49,101 nucleotides of DNA from Spirochaetaceae bacterium. Lineage in GTDB: Bacteria; Spirochaetota; Spirochaetia; Treponematales; Breznakiellaceae. Every line of letters begins with the position of its first letter. The first letter of the stretch is position 1. Under the pieces are notes generated by a model. That model was not told the DNA's origin and did not search any database. It was given only the letters and a program-made list of their open reading frames with translations. Below are positions 1 through 7,859 of the stretch, one piece after another. Where the stretch lies: NCBI GenBank assembly GCA_031281945.1, contig JAITER010000091.1, forward strand, positions 1 through 49,101, in the 5' to 3' direction. The translations under genes were made by a program, and so were the position numbers.

Positions 1-495
1 ACGGACGCGGCCCAAGAGCTTTGCCCTGTGGAAGAGTTTTGCCTAAAGATATCCGCCGGAAAACGGGCGCAGGTTACCGGCGATTTTATGATAATAGCCC
101 GCCTGGAAAGCCTTATAGCCGGACTGCCTGTGAGCGACGCTCTTTCCCGCGCCGCCGCCTACGTGGAAGCCGGAGCGGACGGCGTTATGATACACAGCAA
201 GGAAAAATCCGGAGAGGACGTGCGGGAATTCTGCGCCGCCTTCCGCGCCCGTTACGAACACGTCCCTATAGTCCTTGTCCCCACCACATACAACCAGCAC
301 ACGGAAAGCGTCCTTAAAGACTGGGGCGCGAATATAATCATCTACGCCAACCACCTGTTGCGGGCTTCTTACCCCGCCATGCTCCGCGCGGCCCGCTCAA
401 TTCTGGAAAATGAGCGCTCGCTCGAAGCGGACGGCCTCTGTATGCCGATAAAAGAAATCCTAAATCTAATACCGGAGTCCCCGCACGGGGAATGA
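1..495 (+). CDS. aepX: Phosphoenolpyruvate mutase, C-terminal part (5' truncated by window edge)
   Basis: The open frame runs in from the window edge without a start, so only the C-terminal ~164 residues are present. Family features seen: IIARLESLIAG, then EAGADGVMIHSK, then IVLVPTTYNQHTE and IIIYANHLLRA. These are the hallmark blocks of the PEP mutase branch of the isocitrate-lyase superfamily, which rearranges phosphoenolpyruvate to phosphonopyruvate, the entry step to phosphonates such as 2-aminoethylphosphonate. The partner that makes the reaction irreversible (phosphonopyruvate decarboxylase) is not downstream in this window; it could lie upstream. With gmd/fcl and a GT32 enzyme elsewhere in the window, phosphonate decoration of a surface glycan or lipid is a reasonable inference. 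Family assignment is firm; the in vivo product is unknown. Confidence 0.88.
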   Translation, partial: TDAAQELCPVEEFCLKISAGKRAQVTGDFMIIARLESLIAGLPVSDALSRAAAYVEAGADGVMIHSKEKSGEDVREFCAAFRARYEHVPIVLVPTTYNQHTESVLKDWGANIIIYANHLLRASYPAMLRAARSILENERSLEADGLCMPIKEILNLIPESPHGE

Positions 496-863
496 GACGT
501 AAAGATTAATTGGACGCCGCCATGATTATCCGTATGAGCGAATGCGGGAATTTTAATGCCGAATTATGATTCGTCCCGGCGTCTAAGCGGCGCCAAGAAT
601 GGCGGCGTTATATAATTTTAATTAAAAAAAGCCTTTTGCGGTTGTTTTATCCGCATCCTTCAAATATGACGCATGGGCGGTTAGGCTGGCGGAGCGAGCC
701 GCCGCATCCTCTCTTGCAATACGCCGCGATATACAGAAACTCAGGCCGGCTTTGCCGCCAAGCGGCTCACGCTCAGGCGAATCGCGGGGCGGGATGGTTG
801 TTTGAGGCGGGTCTCTCAGCCTTTAGGTTGTGAAAACAAGGATTTGAAGGTAGGCTGTTCGTA
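496..863. other. Intergenic spacer with an imperfect palindromic element
   Basis: No convincing gene. A 10-base inverted repeat (ACGCCGCCAT at 514-523 and ATGGCGGCGT at 599-608) encloses about 75 bases that contain a smaller GCGGGA/TCCCGG pairing. An AT-rich stretch with ATATAATTTTAATT follows at about 609-625 and could contain a -10 element. The short plus-strand frame at 636-833 has no recognisable protein character. The rest of the spacer shows nothing I can name. Confidence 0.4.
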
Positions 864-1646
864 ATGCGTATATATTATGGGCTTACGCGGTTTGCGGTTT
901 GCGGCTGTTTCGCCTTTTCTTCCGCCGTTAAAACTTGCGTCCGCGTTTTGCGTTTTATAACAGGCGTTTATCTAAAGCGCGTGGTTCTCGCGTTTGTTTT
1001 ATCGCCTTTTTTTTTATCTTGCGGTTTTATGATAAACGGCCGCGTGAACGCTTCTGGGGCGGCGGACTTTAATTTTAGCGCCTCCGTAGCGCCAAAAACA
1101 GCCGCTATTTTAGGGGGCGAGGGCGTTTTAGACGCGGAAAGTATAAATAAAAGCCTTTTGGCGGCTGGTTTTAACGAAGCCGACCTAAAAAACGAAGGTT
1201 TGTATGGATTAAAAGGGAGCCTTTCGGTATTAAGCCTGGACGGTTTGCTTTCCGCCGCTAAAACCGGCGGCGGTTTAAAATTTATAAGTTTTGAAAACTC
1301 TGGCGGCGGCGGCAAATTCACGTTGCGTCTTTCGCGTGAAAATTCGCGGGAGTTGCTTTTAAATATATCCGTCGATGTGCGCGACTATATTTCGGCTATT
1401 TTCGCGCCTCTTGCCACAGGCGAAAATCTTTCCCAGGCGGAATATTTAAATCTTGTAAGTGATGTTTACGGAAAAACCGTAGCCGAAGAAATAAGACTTT
1501 CTTACATAGAAATCGCGCTGGATTTTCCATCCAAAATAAAACGCGCTTCCGGTTTTTCTTTTAAAGATTCGTGCGCACAGGCGCGGCTTCCACTATCTTC
1601 CTTGCTTACTTTGGAAAACGAACTATACTACGAAGTTGTTTGGTAG
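864..1646 (+). CDS. Predicted lipoprotein of unknown function (LppM-like shape)
   Basis: I do not recognise a named family. A lipoprotein signal lies unusually deep: residues ~37-53 read LKRVVLAFVLSPFFLSC, with Cys53 as the likely lipidated residue, followed by GFMINGRVNASG. The start is uncertain: ATG at 864 has a weak GTAGG nine bases upstream but leaves a long hydrophobic pre-signal segment; a TTG at 948 would give a normal ~24-residue signal but has no clear ribosome site. The mature part (~200 residues) is rich in short alternating strands (DFNFSASV, KFTLRLS, LLLNISVDV) and ends without a transmembrane anchor, unlike classical LppM proteins. It resembles in general shape the lipoprotein at 25198-25863 (Ser-Gly start, strand, then a helix-GL-strand block). 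Convergent with the LivJ gene and separated from it by a perfect hairpin. Confidence 0.6.
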   Translation: MRIYYGLTRFAVCGCFAFSSAVKTCVRVLRFITGVYLKRVVLAFVLSPFFLSCGFMINGRVNASGAADFNFSASVAPKTAAILGGEGVLDAESINKSLLAAGFNEADLKNEGLYGLKGSLSVLSLDGLLSAAKTGGGLKFISFENSGGGGKFTLRLSRENSRELLLNISVDVRDYISAIFAPLATGENLSQAEYLNLVSDVYGKTVAEEIRLSYIEIALDFPSKIKRASGFSFKDSCAQARLPLSSLLTLENELYYEVVW

Positions 1647-1649
1647 TTT

Positions 1650-1677
1650 GCCGGATAAAAAATATTTTTTATCCGGC
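1650..1677. terminator. Bidirectional terminator-type perfect palindrome
   Basis: A 28-base perfect inverted repeat, GCCGGATAAAAAAT followed directly by its complement, sits between the stops of two convergent genes (1646 and 1712). The A6/T6 centre-flanking runs and GC ends suit an intrinsic terminator working in both directions. Confidence 0.7.
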
Positions 1678-1711
1678 GGCGCTTAAACGGACGCGCCTAT
1701 AGAACGCCCTT

Positions 1712-2851
1712 TTAAGGATTTACCGTGGCTTTGTATATAGTTTTAAGCTTGCCGTCTTCACCCTTTACTATTTCCAGCATAACGGCTGATTTTATGGGGT
1801 TGCGGTTTTCGTCAAACGAAAGGTCGCCTGTAAGATATTGACCGTCCGTGCCGGCGAGCGCGTTTTTTATTGCGGTGGAATCTTTCGCTCCGCCCGCTTT
1901 TACTATAGCGTCGTACAATAAATACGCCGAATCGTAGCCCAGGGCCGCGAATGAGGTTGGGGAGCTGTTGTTAAATCTGGCTTTGTATGCGTTTACAAAA
2001 TCTATAACCTTTTGATCCGTTGAGTCGGGCGCGTAGTGGTTTGAATAAAAACCGTTAAGCGCTTCGTCTCCGGCGTTTTCCGTAAGGCCGTCCCAGCCGT
2101 CCGCGCCGGCTATCGGGGCGTTTACGCCCTGGGAGCGGAGTTGTTTCGCTATAAGCGATACGGTTGAATAGTAATCGGGAAGATAGACGACGTCTGGATT
2201 TGCGGCTTTTATCTTTGTAATCTGCGCGTTAAAATCGACGTCGCCTTTGTTGTACGATTCGCTTGCGACTATTACGCCGCCCTCTCTGGTGAACGCTTTT
2301 ACAAAATTATCCATAAGCCCTGTTGAATAATCGTTGCTTATGTCATACAACACCGCCGCCGAGCCCGCGTTTAGATGTTGAGACGCGAAAAGCCCGCCTA
2401 CGCCGCCCTGAAAAGGATCTGTGTAACACGCGCGAAAAATAAAGTCTCCGGCCAAAGTAACGGATGGATTTGTAGCCGCCGGCGCTATCTGCACTATTTT
2501 TTGCGCCTGAGCCAAAGAAGTTATGGCTATGGTGCAGCCGGATGTAAGCGAGCCTATAATCATGTTTACTCCGTCTTTCGCCACAAGCTTTTTATAGGCG
2601 TTCACGGTTTTTTCCGGGGCCCCTTCGTCGTCTTCGGCTATAAGTTCTATTGTTTTACCAAGAACCCCGCCGCGCGCGTTGATTTCTTCTATCGCCAGCG
2701 TAATTCCGTTGCGACAGTCTACGCCGTAAACCGCCACATCTCCCGATAGCGGAAATATTCCGCCGATTTTAACGGAATCCTCAGTCTTTTTTTCGCAGGA
2801 AACAACGTTTAAAGCCGCGAAAAAGACAATTAGAAAACCCAAATTCCTCAT
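1712..2851 (-). CDS. LivJ/LivK-type branched-chain amino acid ABC transporter substrate-binding lipoprotein
   Basis: A periplasmic-binding-protein type I domain: GGIFPLSGDVAVYG near the N-terminus, IEEINARGGVLG, DDEGAPEKTV, then IIGSLTSGCT and GYDSAYLLYDAI. This is the pattern of Leu/Ile/Val/amide-type receptors feeding LivHMGF transporters. I choose the ATG at 2849-2851 over the longer frame because GGAGGAATT lies immediately upstream. Signal MRNLGFLIVFFAALNVVSC makes Cys19 the lipidation site, so the protein is probably tethered to the inner membrane. No permease or ATPase genes are adjacent, so it is an orphan receptor here; the ligand cannot be predicted beyond amino acid-like. Upstream lie a nested hairpin and a possible promoter with a G tract in its spacer. 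Confidence 0.87.
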   Translation of the reverse strand: MRNLGFLIVFFAALNVVSCEKKTEDSVKIGGIFPLSGDVAVYGVDCRNGITLAIEEINARGGVLGKTIELIAEDDEGAPEKTVNAYKKLVAKDGVNMIIGSLTSGCTIAITSLAQAQKIVQIAPAATNPSVTLAGDFIFRACYTDPFQGGVGGLFASQHLNAGSAAVLYDISNDYSTGLMDNFVKAFTREGGVIVASESYNKGDVDFNAQITKIKAANPDVVYLPDYYSTVSLIAKQLRSQGVNAPIAGADGWDGLTENAGDEALNGFYSNHYAPDSTDQKVIDFVNAYKARFNNSSPTSFAALGYDSAYLLYDAIVKAGGAKDSTAIKNALAGTDGQYLTGDLSFDENRNPIKSAVMLEIVKGEDGKLKTIYKATVNP

Positions 2852-2905
2852 AATTCCTCCAATGAACCCGTTTTTCATGATTGCGGGCTCTAAGCTAAGA
2901 TCCGG

Positions 2906-2964
2906 CCCGGAAACAATATGAACGCGCCGCCTGGCGCAAAAAGTTGAAGTTCAATGTTTCCGGG
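2906..2964 (-). promoter_or_regulatory. Nested inverted repeat in the leader of the LivJ-type gene
   Basis: CCCGGAAACA at 2906-2915 pairs with TGTTTCCGGG at 2955-2964, and inside it GCGCC (2924-2928) pairs with GGCGC (2933-2937). It begins about 55 bases upstream of the LivJ-type start. It could be a structured 5' leader or a relic of the dispersed hairpin repeats. It matches no riboswitch class I know. Confidence 0.4.
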
Positions 2965-3000
2965 TGATTTTATTTAAATAACAAAAATATACGCGCAGGG

Positions 3001-3028
3001 CTTTTAACGTCTACCCCCCCCCCCTCAA
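3001..3028 (-). promoter_or_regulatory. Possible promoter with a G11 tract in its spacer (C11 on the plus strand at 3014-3024)
   Basis: Read on the minus strand: TTGAGG (3023-3028), a 16-base spacer containing nine of the eleven Gs, then TAAAAG (3001-3006). It faces the LivJ-type gene about 150 bases away. The homopolymer is certain; the promoter elements are only fair matches to consensus. Length changes of the G run would change the spacer. Confidence 0.35.
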
Positions 3029-3340
3029 TATTTTTTGAAGGCCGGGAAAACTTTTTTGTGAGGTCTCCAGGCGGCTTAATCCGCTTCCTTGCGTCCGCAG
3101 GCGCGCGCGGTTCGCCTCAGGCGCAGCATAAAAGGGTTGCGCGGCGGGGAAGCCTGTTGCGGGCTTAAAAAAAGCCGCGTTTGACAAGGCTTGCCGGAAA
3201 CGCCCTTGTTATGCGCAATGTCGATTAAACGTCTTTAAATATAACTATAGAAAATGAATTTGAAAAAAAGAAACGGATATGCTTTTTCTATATAAACATT
3301 CATACTATATGGGGAGATGTATGTATAATGAAGACTTATA

Positions 3341-3458
3341 TTGAACTTGTTCGCCAACCCCGGTTGGTTTGTCGAACAAGCCTTGCAAAATGCCTGGCAT
3401 TTTGCTGTTTTTTAGCGGTTGTTGTTCGGAAACTTGAAGTTTTTGAACAACTCTATTG
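3341..3458 (+). repeat. Dispersed modular three-hairpin repeat, copy A
   Basis: Three hairpins in a row: CTTGTTCG...CGAACAAG enclosing CCAAC/GTTGG, then GCAAAATGCC/GGCATTTTGC, then GTTGTTCGGAAAC...GTTTTTGAACAAC ending in CTCTATT. The same order of modules recurs at 34864-35012 and 48955-49065. The plus-strand frame 3328-3561 is mostly translated repeat and I do not call it a gene. Confidence 0.8.
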
Positions 3459-3713
3459 TAATAAAAAATTATTTGAGTATTGTATAATGGCGTCTAAGGG
3501 AAAAGGAATAGTAAAGAACATGACGCAATTGAATAACCAAATGTGTTTTGATTTTGACTGATGGCGGCGCGGCGGTTCTTCCGGCTCTTTTTCAACAAGA
3601 GGATGGGTCGCGTTAGCATAGGCGGCGAACAGCAATAAAATCAAAGACGCTAAAGAAAAAAATCTAGTCTTTAAAAAAACAAAGGATGTTTTATCCGCCG
3701 CATCAACTTCCAA
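3453..3713 (-). CDS. Doubtful small ORF with a hydrophobic segment
   Basis: An 86-residue frame whose residues ~17-35 (FFSLASLILLLFAAYANA) look like a signal peptide or membrane helix, followed by a short acidic/basic linker (EKEPEEPPRRHQ). The C-terminal part overlaps the edge of the repeat copy. No recognised family and no clear ribosome site. It may be a small secreted protein, a degraded gene end, or chance coding; the last is as likely as the others. The surrounding 2852-3873 stretch otherwise holds only the hairpin, the C tract, the repeat and a terminator. Confidence 0.2.
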   Translation of the reverse strand: MEVDAADKTSFVFLKTRFFSLASLILLLFAAYANATHPLVEKEPEEPPRRHQSKSKHIWLFNCVMFFTIPFPLDAIIQYSNNFLLQ

Positions 3714-3826
3714 GTTTGTATTTATTATATAATATTATTTATAAATAAATATAGTTTTTTACGGCTTGGGCGCCGCTTTTAGAGCCGCCGCATTTAAGGC
3801 CTGGCGGCGAAAACCTTAGCTAAAGC

Positions 3827-3862
3827 GGATGCGGTTTAACCGCGCTTTGTTAAACCGCATCC
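3827..3862 (-). terminator. Hairpin downstream of fcl
   Basis: GGATGCGGTTTAAC (3827-3840) and its exact complement (3849-3862) form a 14-pair stem with an 8-base loop just past the fcl stop on the minus strand. There is no strong U tract, so termination is inferred from position and stem strength. Confidence 0.6.
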
Positions 3863-3873
3863 GGCCCGGCGGA

Positions 3874-4848
3874 TTATTTTTTGTCGGCGCGGCTTGACAG
3901 GAAGGCTTCGTAAGCGCGTTTTATTCCTGTTTCAAGCGGCGTTTTCGCCCGCCAGCCCCAGGAAGCAAGCCGTGAGACGTCAAGCAGTTTTTTGGGGGAG
4001 CCGTTAGGTTTTGACGCATCCCATTCTACAAGGCAGGTTCTGGCGGGGGCGTCCGCGTAAACCGCGTCCCGCGCAAGAGCGGCCAGCTCGCGTATCGTTA
4101 AATCGCATCCTGAGCCTATGTTTACAAACTCGCCCGTATCGGAGGCGTCTTTGTTTTGCATTATAAATAAAACCGCTTCCGCCAGGTCTTCGCTGTAAAG
4201 GAATTCGCGGTACGGCGAGCCGTCCCCCCAAAGAACAACCTTATCCTGTCCGCTTGTTTTTGCGGCGTGGAATTTAGAAATCATGGAAGGCAGTACATGG
4301 CCGTTTTCCGTGTCATAAGTGTCTTCCGGGCCGTACAAATTTGCGGGCATTACGGAAATAAAGTTCGTCCCGTACTGCCTGTTGTAAGAGGCGCATAATT
4401 TTATAACCGCGATTTTTGCTACGGCGTAGGCCTCGTTTGTCGGTTCAAGAGCGCCAGTCAGCAGGTATTCTTCCTTGAGCGGCTGGGGCGCCAGGCGCGG
4501 GTATATGCAGGAGGAGCCAAGGTTAAGCAATTTTTTTACACCGCTTTTGTATGCGGCATGTACAACGTTAAACCCTATCATCATATTTTGGTAGATAAAA
4601 TCCGCCGGATAATTTGAATTTGCGGCTATACCGCCCACTTTCGCCGCGGCTAGAAACACATAGGCCGGCCTCTCTTTGTAAAAAAAATCATTTACGGCTT
4701 CCTGATTCGTTAAATCAAGCTCCGCGTGAGTTCGCGTTACAATGTCGCAAAAACCTTCCGCTTTTAATCTTTTTAAAACAGCGCTTCCCACAAGCCCCCG
4801 GTGGCCGGCGACAAAAACTTTTTCTTCCGGGTTCATAGTTATGCGCAT
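3874..4848 (-). CDS. fcl: GDP-L-fucose synthase
   Basis: A 324-residue short-chain dehydrogenase/epimerase, the usual length. Rossmann motif VAGHRGLVGSA at residues ~13-23, GSSCIYP at 111-117 and the catalytic pair Y141/K145 in YAVAK identify the GDP-4-keto-6-deoxymannose epimerase-reductase branch (GER/WcaG) that finishes GDP-L-fucose. Start: ATG at 4848 has GGGAG five bases upstream; an alternative ATG at 4836 fits the usual N-terminus (MNPEEKVFVAGHRG) but lacks a ribosome site. Substrate comes from Gmd, encoded 0.8 kb upstream on the same strand; the two are now separated by two broken genes, one of them itself fcl-like. The gene looks intact. Confidence 0.92.
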   Translation of the reverse strand: MRITMNPEEKVFVAGHRGLVGSAVLKRLKAEGFCDIVTRTHAELDLTNQEAVNDFFYKERPAYVFLAAAKVGGIAANSNYPADFIYQNMMIGFNVVHAAYKSGVKKLLNLGSSCIYPRLAPQPLKEEYLLTGALEPTNEAYAVAKIAVIKLCASYNRQYGTNFISVMPANLYGPEDTYDTENGHVLPSMISKFHAAKTSGQDKVVLWGDGSPYREFLYSEDLAEAVLFIMQNKDASDTGEFVNIGSGCDLTIRELAALARDAVYADAPARTCLVEWDASKPNGSPKKLLDVSRLASWGWRAKTPLETGIKRAYEAFLSSRADKK

Positions 4849-5033
4849 AAACGCTCCCGGCCCCCGGCGCCTGAATTCGCAATAACACAGCGCATTGAGC
4901 CGGTAAAAACCGCGAATTCTTCTTTGCGCCGCCTTACGGCTTCACTCATTGTGGTTGCGCCTTGTCGCAAGACGTTTTGGCCGGCTTGTATTTCATCTTC
5001 GTTCCAACTGTTTAGAGCAAGTTCATAATTCAT
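4839..5033 (-). pseudogene. Remnant of a DegT/DnrJ/EryC1-family sugar aminotransferase or dehydratase (N-terminus only)
   Basis: From an ATG at 5031-5033, preceded by AAAGGAAG, about 56 residues match the N-terminus of PLP-dependent DegT-family sugar enzymes: NSWNEDEIQAGQNVLRQG, TTMSEAVRRRKEEF and then GSMRCVIANSG, where family members continue SSANL. Here the frame breaks off after the NSG and runs into GC-rich bases abutting the fcl start. More than 300 residues, including the PLP lysine, are missing, so a large internal deletion has removed the gene down to fcl. The original product (for example a ketosugar aminotransferase or an RfbH-like dehydrase) cannot be decided from the fragment. 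The family call is good and the pseudogene status clear. Confidence 0.75.
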
Positions 5034-5047
5034 AAGCGTCTTCCTTT

Positions 5048-5558
5048 TTAACATTCATATTCTAAAAAATAATTGTATGTTTTTTTAACATCTTCCAAAA
5101 GAGGCGTTGAGCAAGGCCAGCCGTATCGATTCGCCGCTCGCAACGCTCTCTGGAAATATATTCGCGCATTTTTTGACGTCCGGCTTTTCAAGAGGGCGTC
5201 CTTCGTTTGCGGGTTCGAGTCATCCGGTTAAAATATATTTTTATTCAGAAAGAGCGTTTTTGTGATTTATTGGGCGCACCCGCTTTCGCGGCCTTTACCG
5301 GATTGACGCCCGTTACGGCGTTCTTTGTAAAAGAGCCGTATAAGCCGTTCATGCCGGCTTGTATGCCGGCGACTTCGCTCGCGCGGTAAATTATCTCATG
5401 GCTGGTTTCGCGTTTTTTATATAATTTTTGACGTTATTAAAATTTAATAAATTAAGTTCGTTTGATGGCGGTTTAAGTATATCATCTTTTGTGACGCCGC
5501 CGTTTTCCAGCAGGTTGCGTCCGGACATTCCGCTGGAGCCTGTAATAAGCAGCCTAAT
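5048..5558 (-). pseudogene. Decayed second fcl-like NAD-dependent epimerase/reductase
   Basis: Three colinear pieces on the minus strand. From 5558: IRLLITGSSGMSGRNLLEN, then DDILKPPSNELNLLNFNN, typical of the N-terminal Rossmann region of GDP-fucose synthase-like proteins. After a frameshift and in-frame stop near 5400 the next frame gives EIIYRASEVAGIQAGM and GVNPVKAAKAGAPN, matching the family block usually reading VGGIQAN...NLVKAAKEAG. After a gap the last codons before the stop at 5048-5050 give RYGWPCSTPLLEDV and KKTYNYFLEYEC, the usual end of the family. The middle and catalytic part are lost. It followed gmd directly, so an intact gmd-fcl2-degT-fcl order is inferred for the ancestor. 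Confidence 0.75.
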
Positions 5559-5606
5559 AAAACGCCGTCTTTACCCGCGCCCGCCCCGGGAAGCGGCGCG
5601 GCGCCT

Positions 5607-6704
5607 TCATTCATAAGATTTTTTGACGTCAAAACCGCCGTTTAACAAATGCAGTTCCTCACGCGCAAGTTTTAGGTCGCTTGCGACCATCATTTTAATC
5701 AGTTCGCCAAGCGTTACTTTGGGCTTCCAGCCGAGTTTTTCCCGCGCTTTGGAAGGGTCGCCTAGTAAAAGGTCTACTTCCGCTGGACGGAAGTAGCGCG
5801 GGTCTATTTCTATCAGCGTTTCGCCGGTTTTTTCGTCCACGCCCTTTTCGTTTACGCCTTCGCCTTCCCACTTTATATTCAAGCCGGCCTCATTAAAAGC
5901 CGCCGTTATAAAGTCGCGCACCGTTGTGGTGACGCCCGTGGCGATAACATAGTCGTCCGGCTCTTTTTGCTGGAGCATAAGCCACATAAGCTCGACGTAA
6001 TCTTTCGCGTAACCCCAGTCCCGTTTGCTGTCTATGTTTCCCATGTAAAGTTTATCCTGCAAGCCCAGTTTTATGCGGGCGGCGGCGCGGGTTATCTTGC
6101 GCGTTACAAAAGTCTCGCCGCGTATGGGGCTTTCGTGGTTAAACAGGACGCCGTTGCAGGCGTAAAGCCCGTAACTTTCGCGGTAATTTACCGTAATCCA
6201 GTAGGCGTACAATTTAGCGCAGGCGTACGGGCTGCGCGGGTGGAAGGGCGTAGTTTCTTTTTGGGGCGTCTCCATTACTTTGCCGAACAGTTCCGAGGTG
6301 GACGCCTGATAAAAGCGCGTTTTCTTTTCCATGCCGAGTATGCGGACAGCCTCCAGAATTCGCAACACCCCTACGCCGTCCGCGTCCGCCGTGTATTCAG
6401 GCGCTTCAAAAGAAACTTGCACATGGGATTGCGCCCCCAAATTGTAGATTTCGTCCGGTTGCGCCTGTTGTATGATGCGCATAAGGTTGGAAGCGTCCGT
6501 AAGGTCCCCGTAATGTAAAAAAAGCTGGGGTTCGCCGTTTTTGTCCGCCAAGTGAGGGTCGCGGTATATGTGATCTATGCGGGATGTGTTAAAACTGGAG
6601 GAACGGCGTTTTATACCGTGAACTTCGTAGCCTTTCGACAGCAAAAATTCCGCGAGGTAGGCGCCGTCCTGTCCGGTTATTCCTGTAATTAAAGCTTTAC
6701 GCAA
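5607..6704 (-). CDS. gmd: GDP-mannose 4,6-dehydratase
   Basis: 365 residues, full length. [14 protein letters not shown] at residues 8-21 is the Gmd nucleotide-binding motif; [17 protein letters not shown] and [13 protein letters not shown] are near-diagnostic, and [10 protein letters not shown] carries the catalytic Tyr/Lys. It converts GDP-D-mannose to GDP-4-keto-6-deoxymannose, the Fcl substrate. The start is a TTG (6702-6704) with GGAGAGA seven bases upstream; no ATG fits. Together with fcl it predicts fucose or a related deoxysugar in a surface polysaccharide, but the acceptor transferases are not here. It is first of the decayed minus-strand cluster; its upstream spacer contains a repeat copy. 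Confidence 0.95.
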   Translation of the reverse strand: MRKALITGITGQDGAYLAEFLLSKGYEVHGIKRRSSSFNTSRIDHIYRDPHLADKNGEPQLFLHYGDLTDASNLMRIIQQAQPDEIYNLGAQSHVQVSFEAPEYTADADGVGVLRILEAVRILGMEKKTRFYQASTSELFGKVMETPQKETTPFHPRSPYACAKLYAYWITVNYRESYGLYACNGVLFNHESPIRGETFVTRKITRAAARIKLGLQDKLYMGNIDSKRDWGYAKDYVELMWLMLQQKEPDDYVIATGVTTTVRDFITAAFNEAGLNIKWEGEGVNEKGVDEKTGETLIEIDPRYFRPAEVDLLLGDPSKAREKLGWKPKVTLGELIKMMVASDLKLAREELHLLNGGFDVKKSYE

Positions 6705-7376
6705 AGTCTCTCTCCTTTTGTTTTAGAAAACCGCTCCGCAAGTTGTTTTGCGCCTGGGGCCTATATTAAAACATCTTTTTTCCAGACTCTCAAGCCGCAA
6801 GCTAAAATAGAGCCGTCCGCAAGCTTCAGTTTTAGCGGCCTAAATCAAGTACGGCCCGCCCGGCCGCCGCATTCTTTACGTGAATTCCGGCGGATGGGAT
6901 AAGTATTTAAAAACGCGTGGAGACGCCGGGATATATGATTATTTTTATTGATAATAGTTATCTTTCAAAAGATTATAACAGAGTTGTCCGGAAATTTCAG
7001 TTTCCGCAAGCTGAATCAAGCCTTGGCTTGGTTCAGCCGGCTTCCGCTTAAAGAACGGCTTGGGCGGCGGCCAACCGGGTTGGCGTAGCAAAAATGCGCC
7101 CGCGATGAAAAAGCCCGCCGCAAACTTTTGGTGGGTCTGGGAGGCCCTGGCCTCCCAGCGGGGGAGTGGGGGCGGAGCCCCCAGCCGCAACCAGGACGCG
7201 AGCTGGCGCCTCGCTTGGCCGGAAGCCGCCGCCGCTGGAAAGCGCGGTTTTTGCGAAATAAGGCCGACGTCTGGCGGGGCGGGGGCTGGCAAACCGTGGG
7301 TGTAGCGGCCTAGGCGAACGGAACCCCCGGAGCCGCCCATAGGCCTGTTATGCGCAGTTTTTTTGCTTTACTATTT
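6705..7376. other. Gene-poor spacer upstream of gmd
   Basis: Apart from the reverse-orientation repeat at 6980-7085 and a GC-rich stretch with the palindrome GGGGGCGGAGCCCCC at about 7168-7182, I see no gene. The overlapping frames at 6945-7340 and 7060-7305 are low-complexity (Gly, Ala, Trp, Arg) products of GC-rich DNA. The gmd promoter should lie at its left edge but no clear -35/-10 pair stands out. Confidence 0.45.
6980..7085 (-). repeat. Dispersed modular repeat, reverse-orientation copy
   Basis: Reading the minus strand it matches the 34864-35012 copy: CCAACCGGG.., CCAAGC.., GTTCTTTAAGCGG.., then CTGAACCAAGCC/GGCTTGATTCAG hairpin, GCTTGCGGAAACTG and ATTTCCGGACAACTCT. The middle CAAAATGCG hairpin module is missing from this copy, showing that modules can be lost. 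Confidence 0.65.
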
Positions 7377-7859
7377 TTATTTCTTTTCTACAAAATAATT
7401 TTCATATTCCAGTAATTTATTAATATCATCTATATCCTTATCTATTAAATCCTTAAGCGTAAAACTGCGCCTACATTTTGAATATTTCATTCCTTTTATT
7501 GAAAAGTCTATTGGCCCTTTACACCGGCCACCGTGATTTCCACAACCCGCTGAGTTCTTTAATAATATCTCTATACAATGATCATTGCATTTTTCTAAGA
7601 TATTATTATATTTTGATATATTGAACAATTTACATCTAATGAACCATTGGTCGTTTGTTATTCTTAAAATGTATAATACATTTTTATTTCTTATGTATTC
7701 ACATTTCCAATCATCTGCCTTTTTCCCCATGGCGGATATTTTTGACACATATCCTAAAGAAATTGCTTGCTCATGCAATCTTTTTACAAGATTCTTTCCA
7801 TTTTCGTCCAGTGAATTTAGAATTTCATTGAAAATATAATTCGTAATTTTTATTCCCAT
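7377..7859 (-). CDS. AT-rich orphan protein with a small cysteine cluster
   Basis: 160 residues, codons strongly A/T-biased against every neighbour, which suggests recent acquisition. N-terminal part is helical and charged; the middle (WKCEYIRNKNVLYILRI, WFIRCKLF) looks like mixed strands; the C-terminal part contains CGNHGGRCKG and later KYSKCRRSF, a Cys-rich knuckle that could bind a metal. I recall similar small uncharacterised proteins from Firmicutes but cannot name the family. ATG at 7857-7859 follows AGGAGTAGAAT, an excellent ribosome site, so it is probably translated. No mobile-element gene is adjacent, although degenerate repeat pieces flank it. Confidence 0.65.
   Translation of the reverse strand: MGIKITNYIFNEILNSLDENGKNLVKRLHEQAISLGYVSKISAMGKKADDWKCEYIRNKNVLYILRITNDQWFIRCKLFNISKYNNILEKCNDHCIEILLKNSAGCGNHGGRCKGPIDFSIKGMKYSKCRRSFTLKDLIDKDIDDINKLLEYENYFVEKK

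Noticed and set aside
3328-3561. Plus-strand 77-residue frame with an ATG
   Set aside because: Most of it is translated hairpin repeat; the tail alone has no family character or ribosome site.
5205-5232. GGTTCGAGTC looking like a tRNA T-loop
   Set aside because: Flanking bases do not pair into a T stem, no acceptor or anticodon arm fits, and the stretch lies inside the decayed fcl-like gene.
7060-7313. Overlapping Gly/Arg/Trp-rich frames
   Set aside because: Low-complexity products of GC-rich spacer and of the reverse repeat copy.
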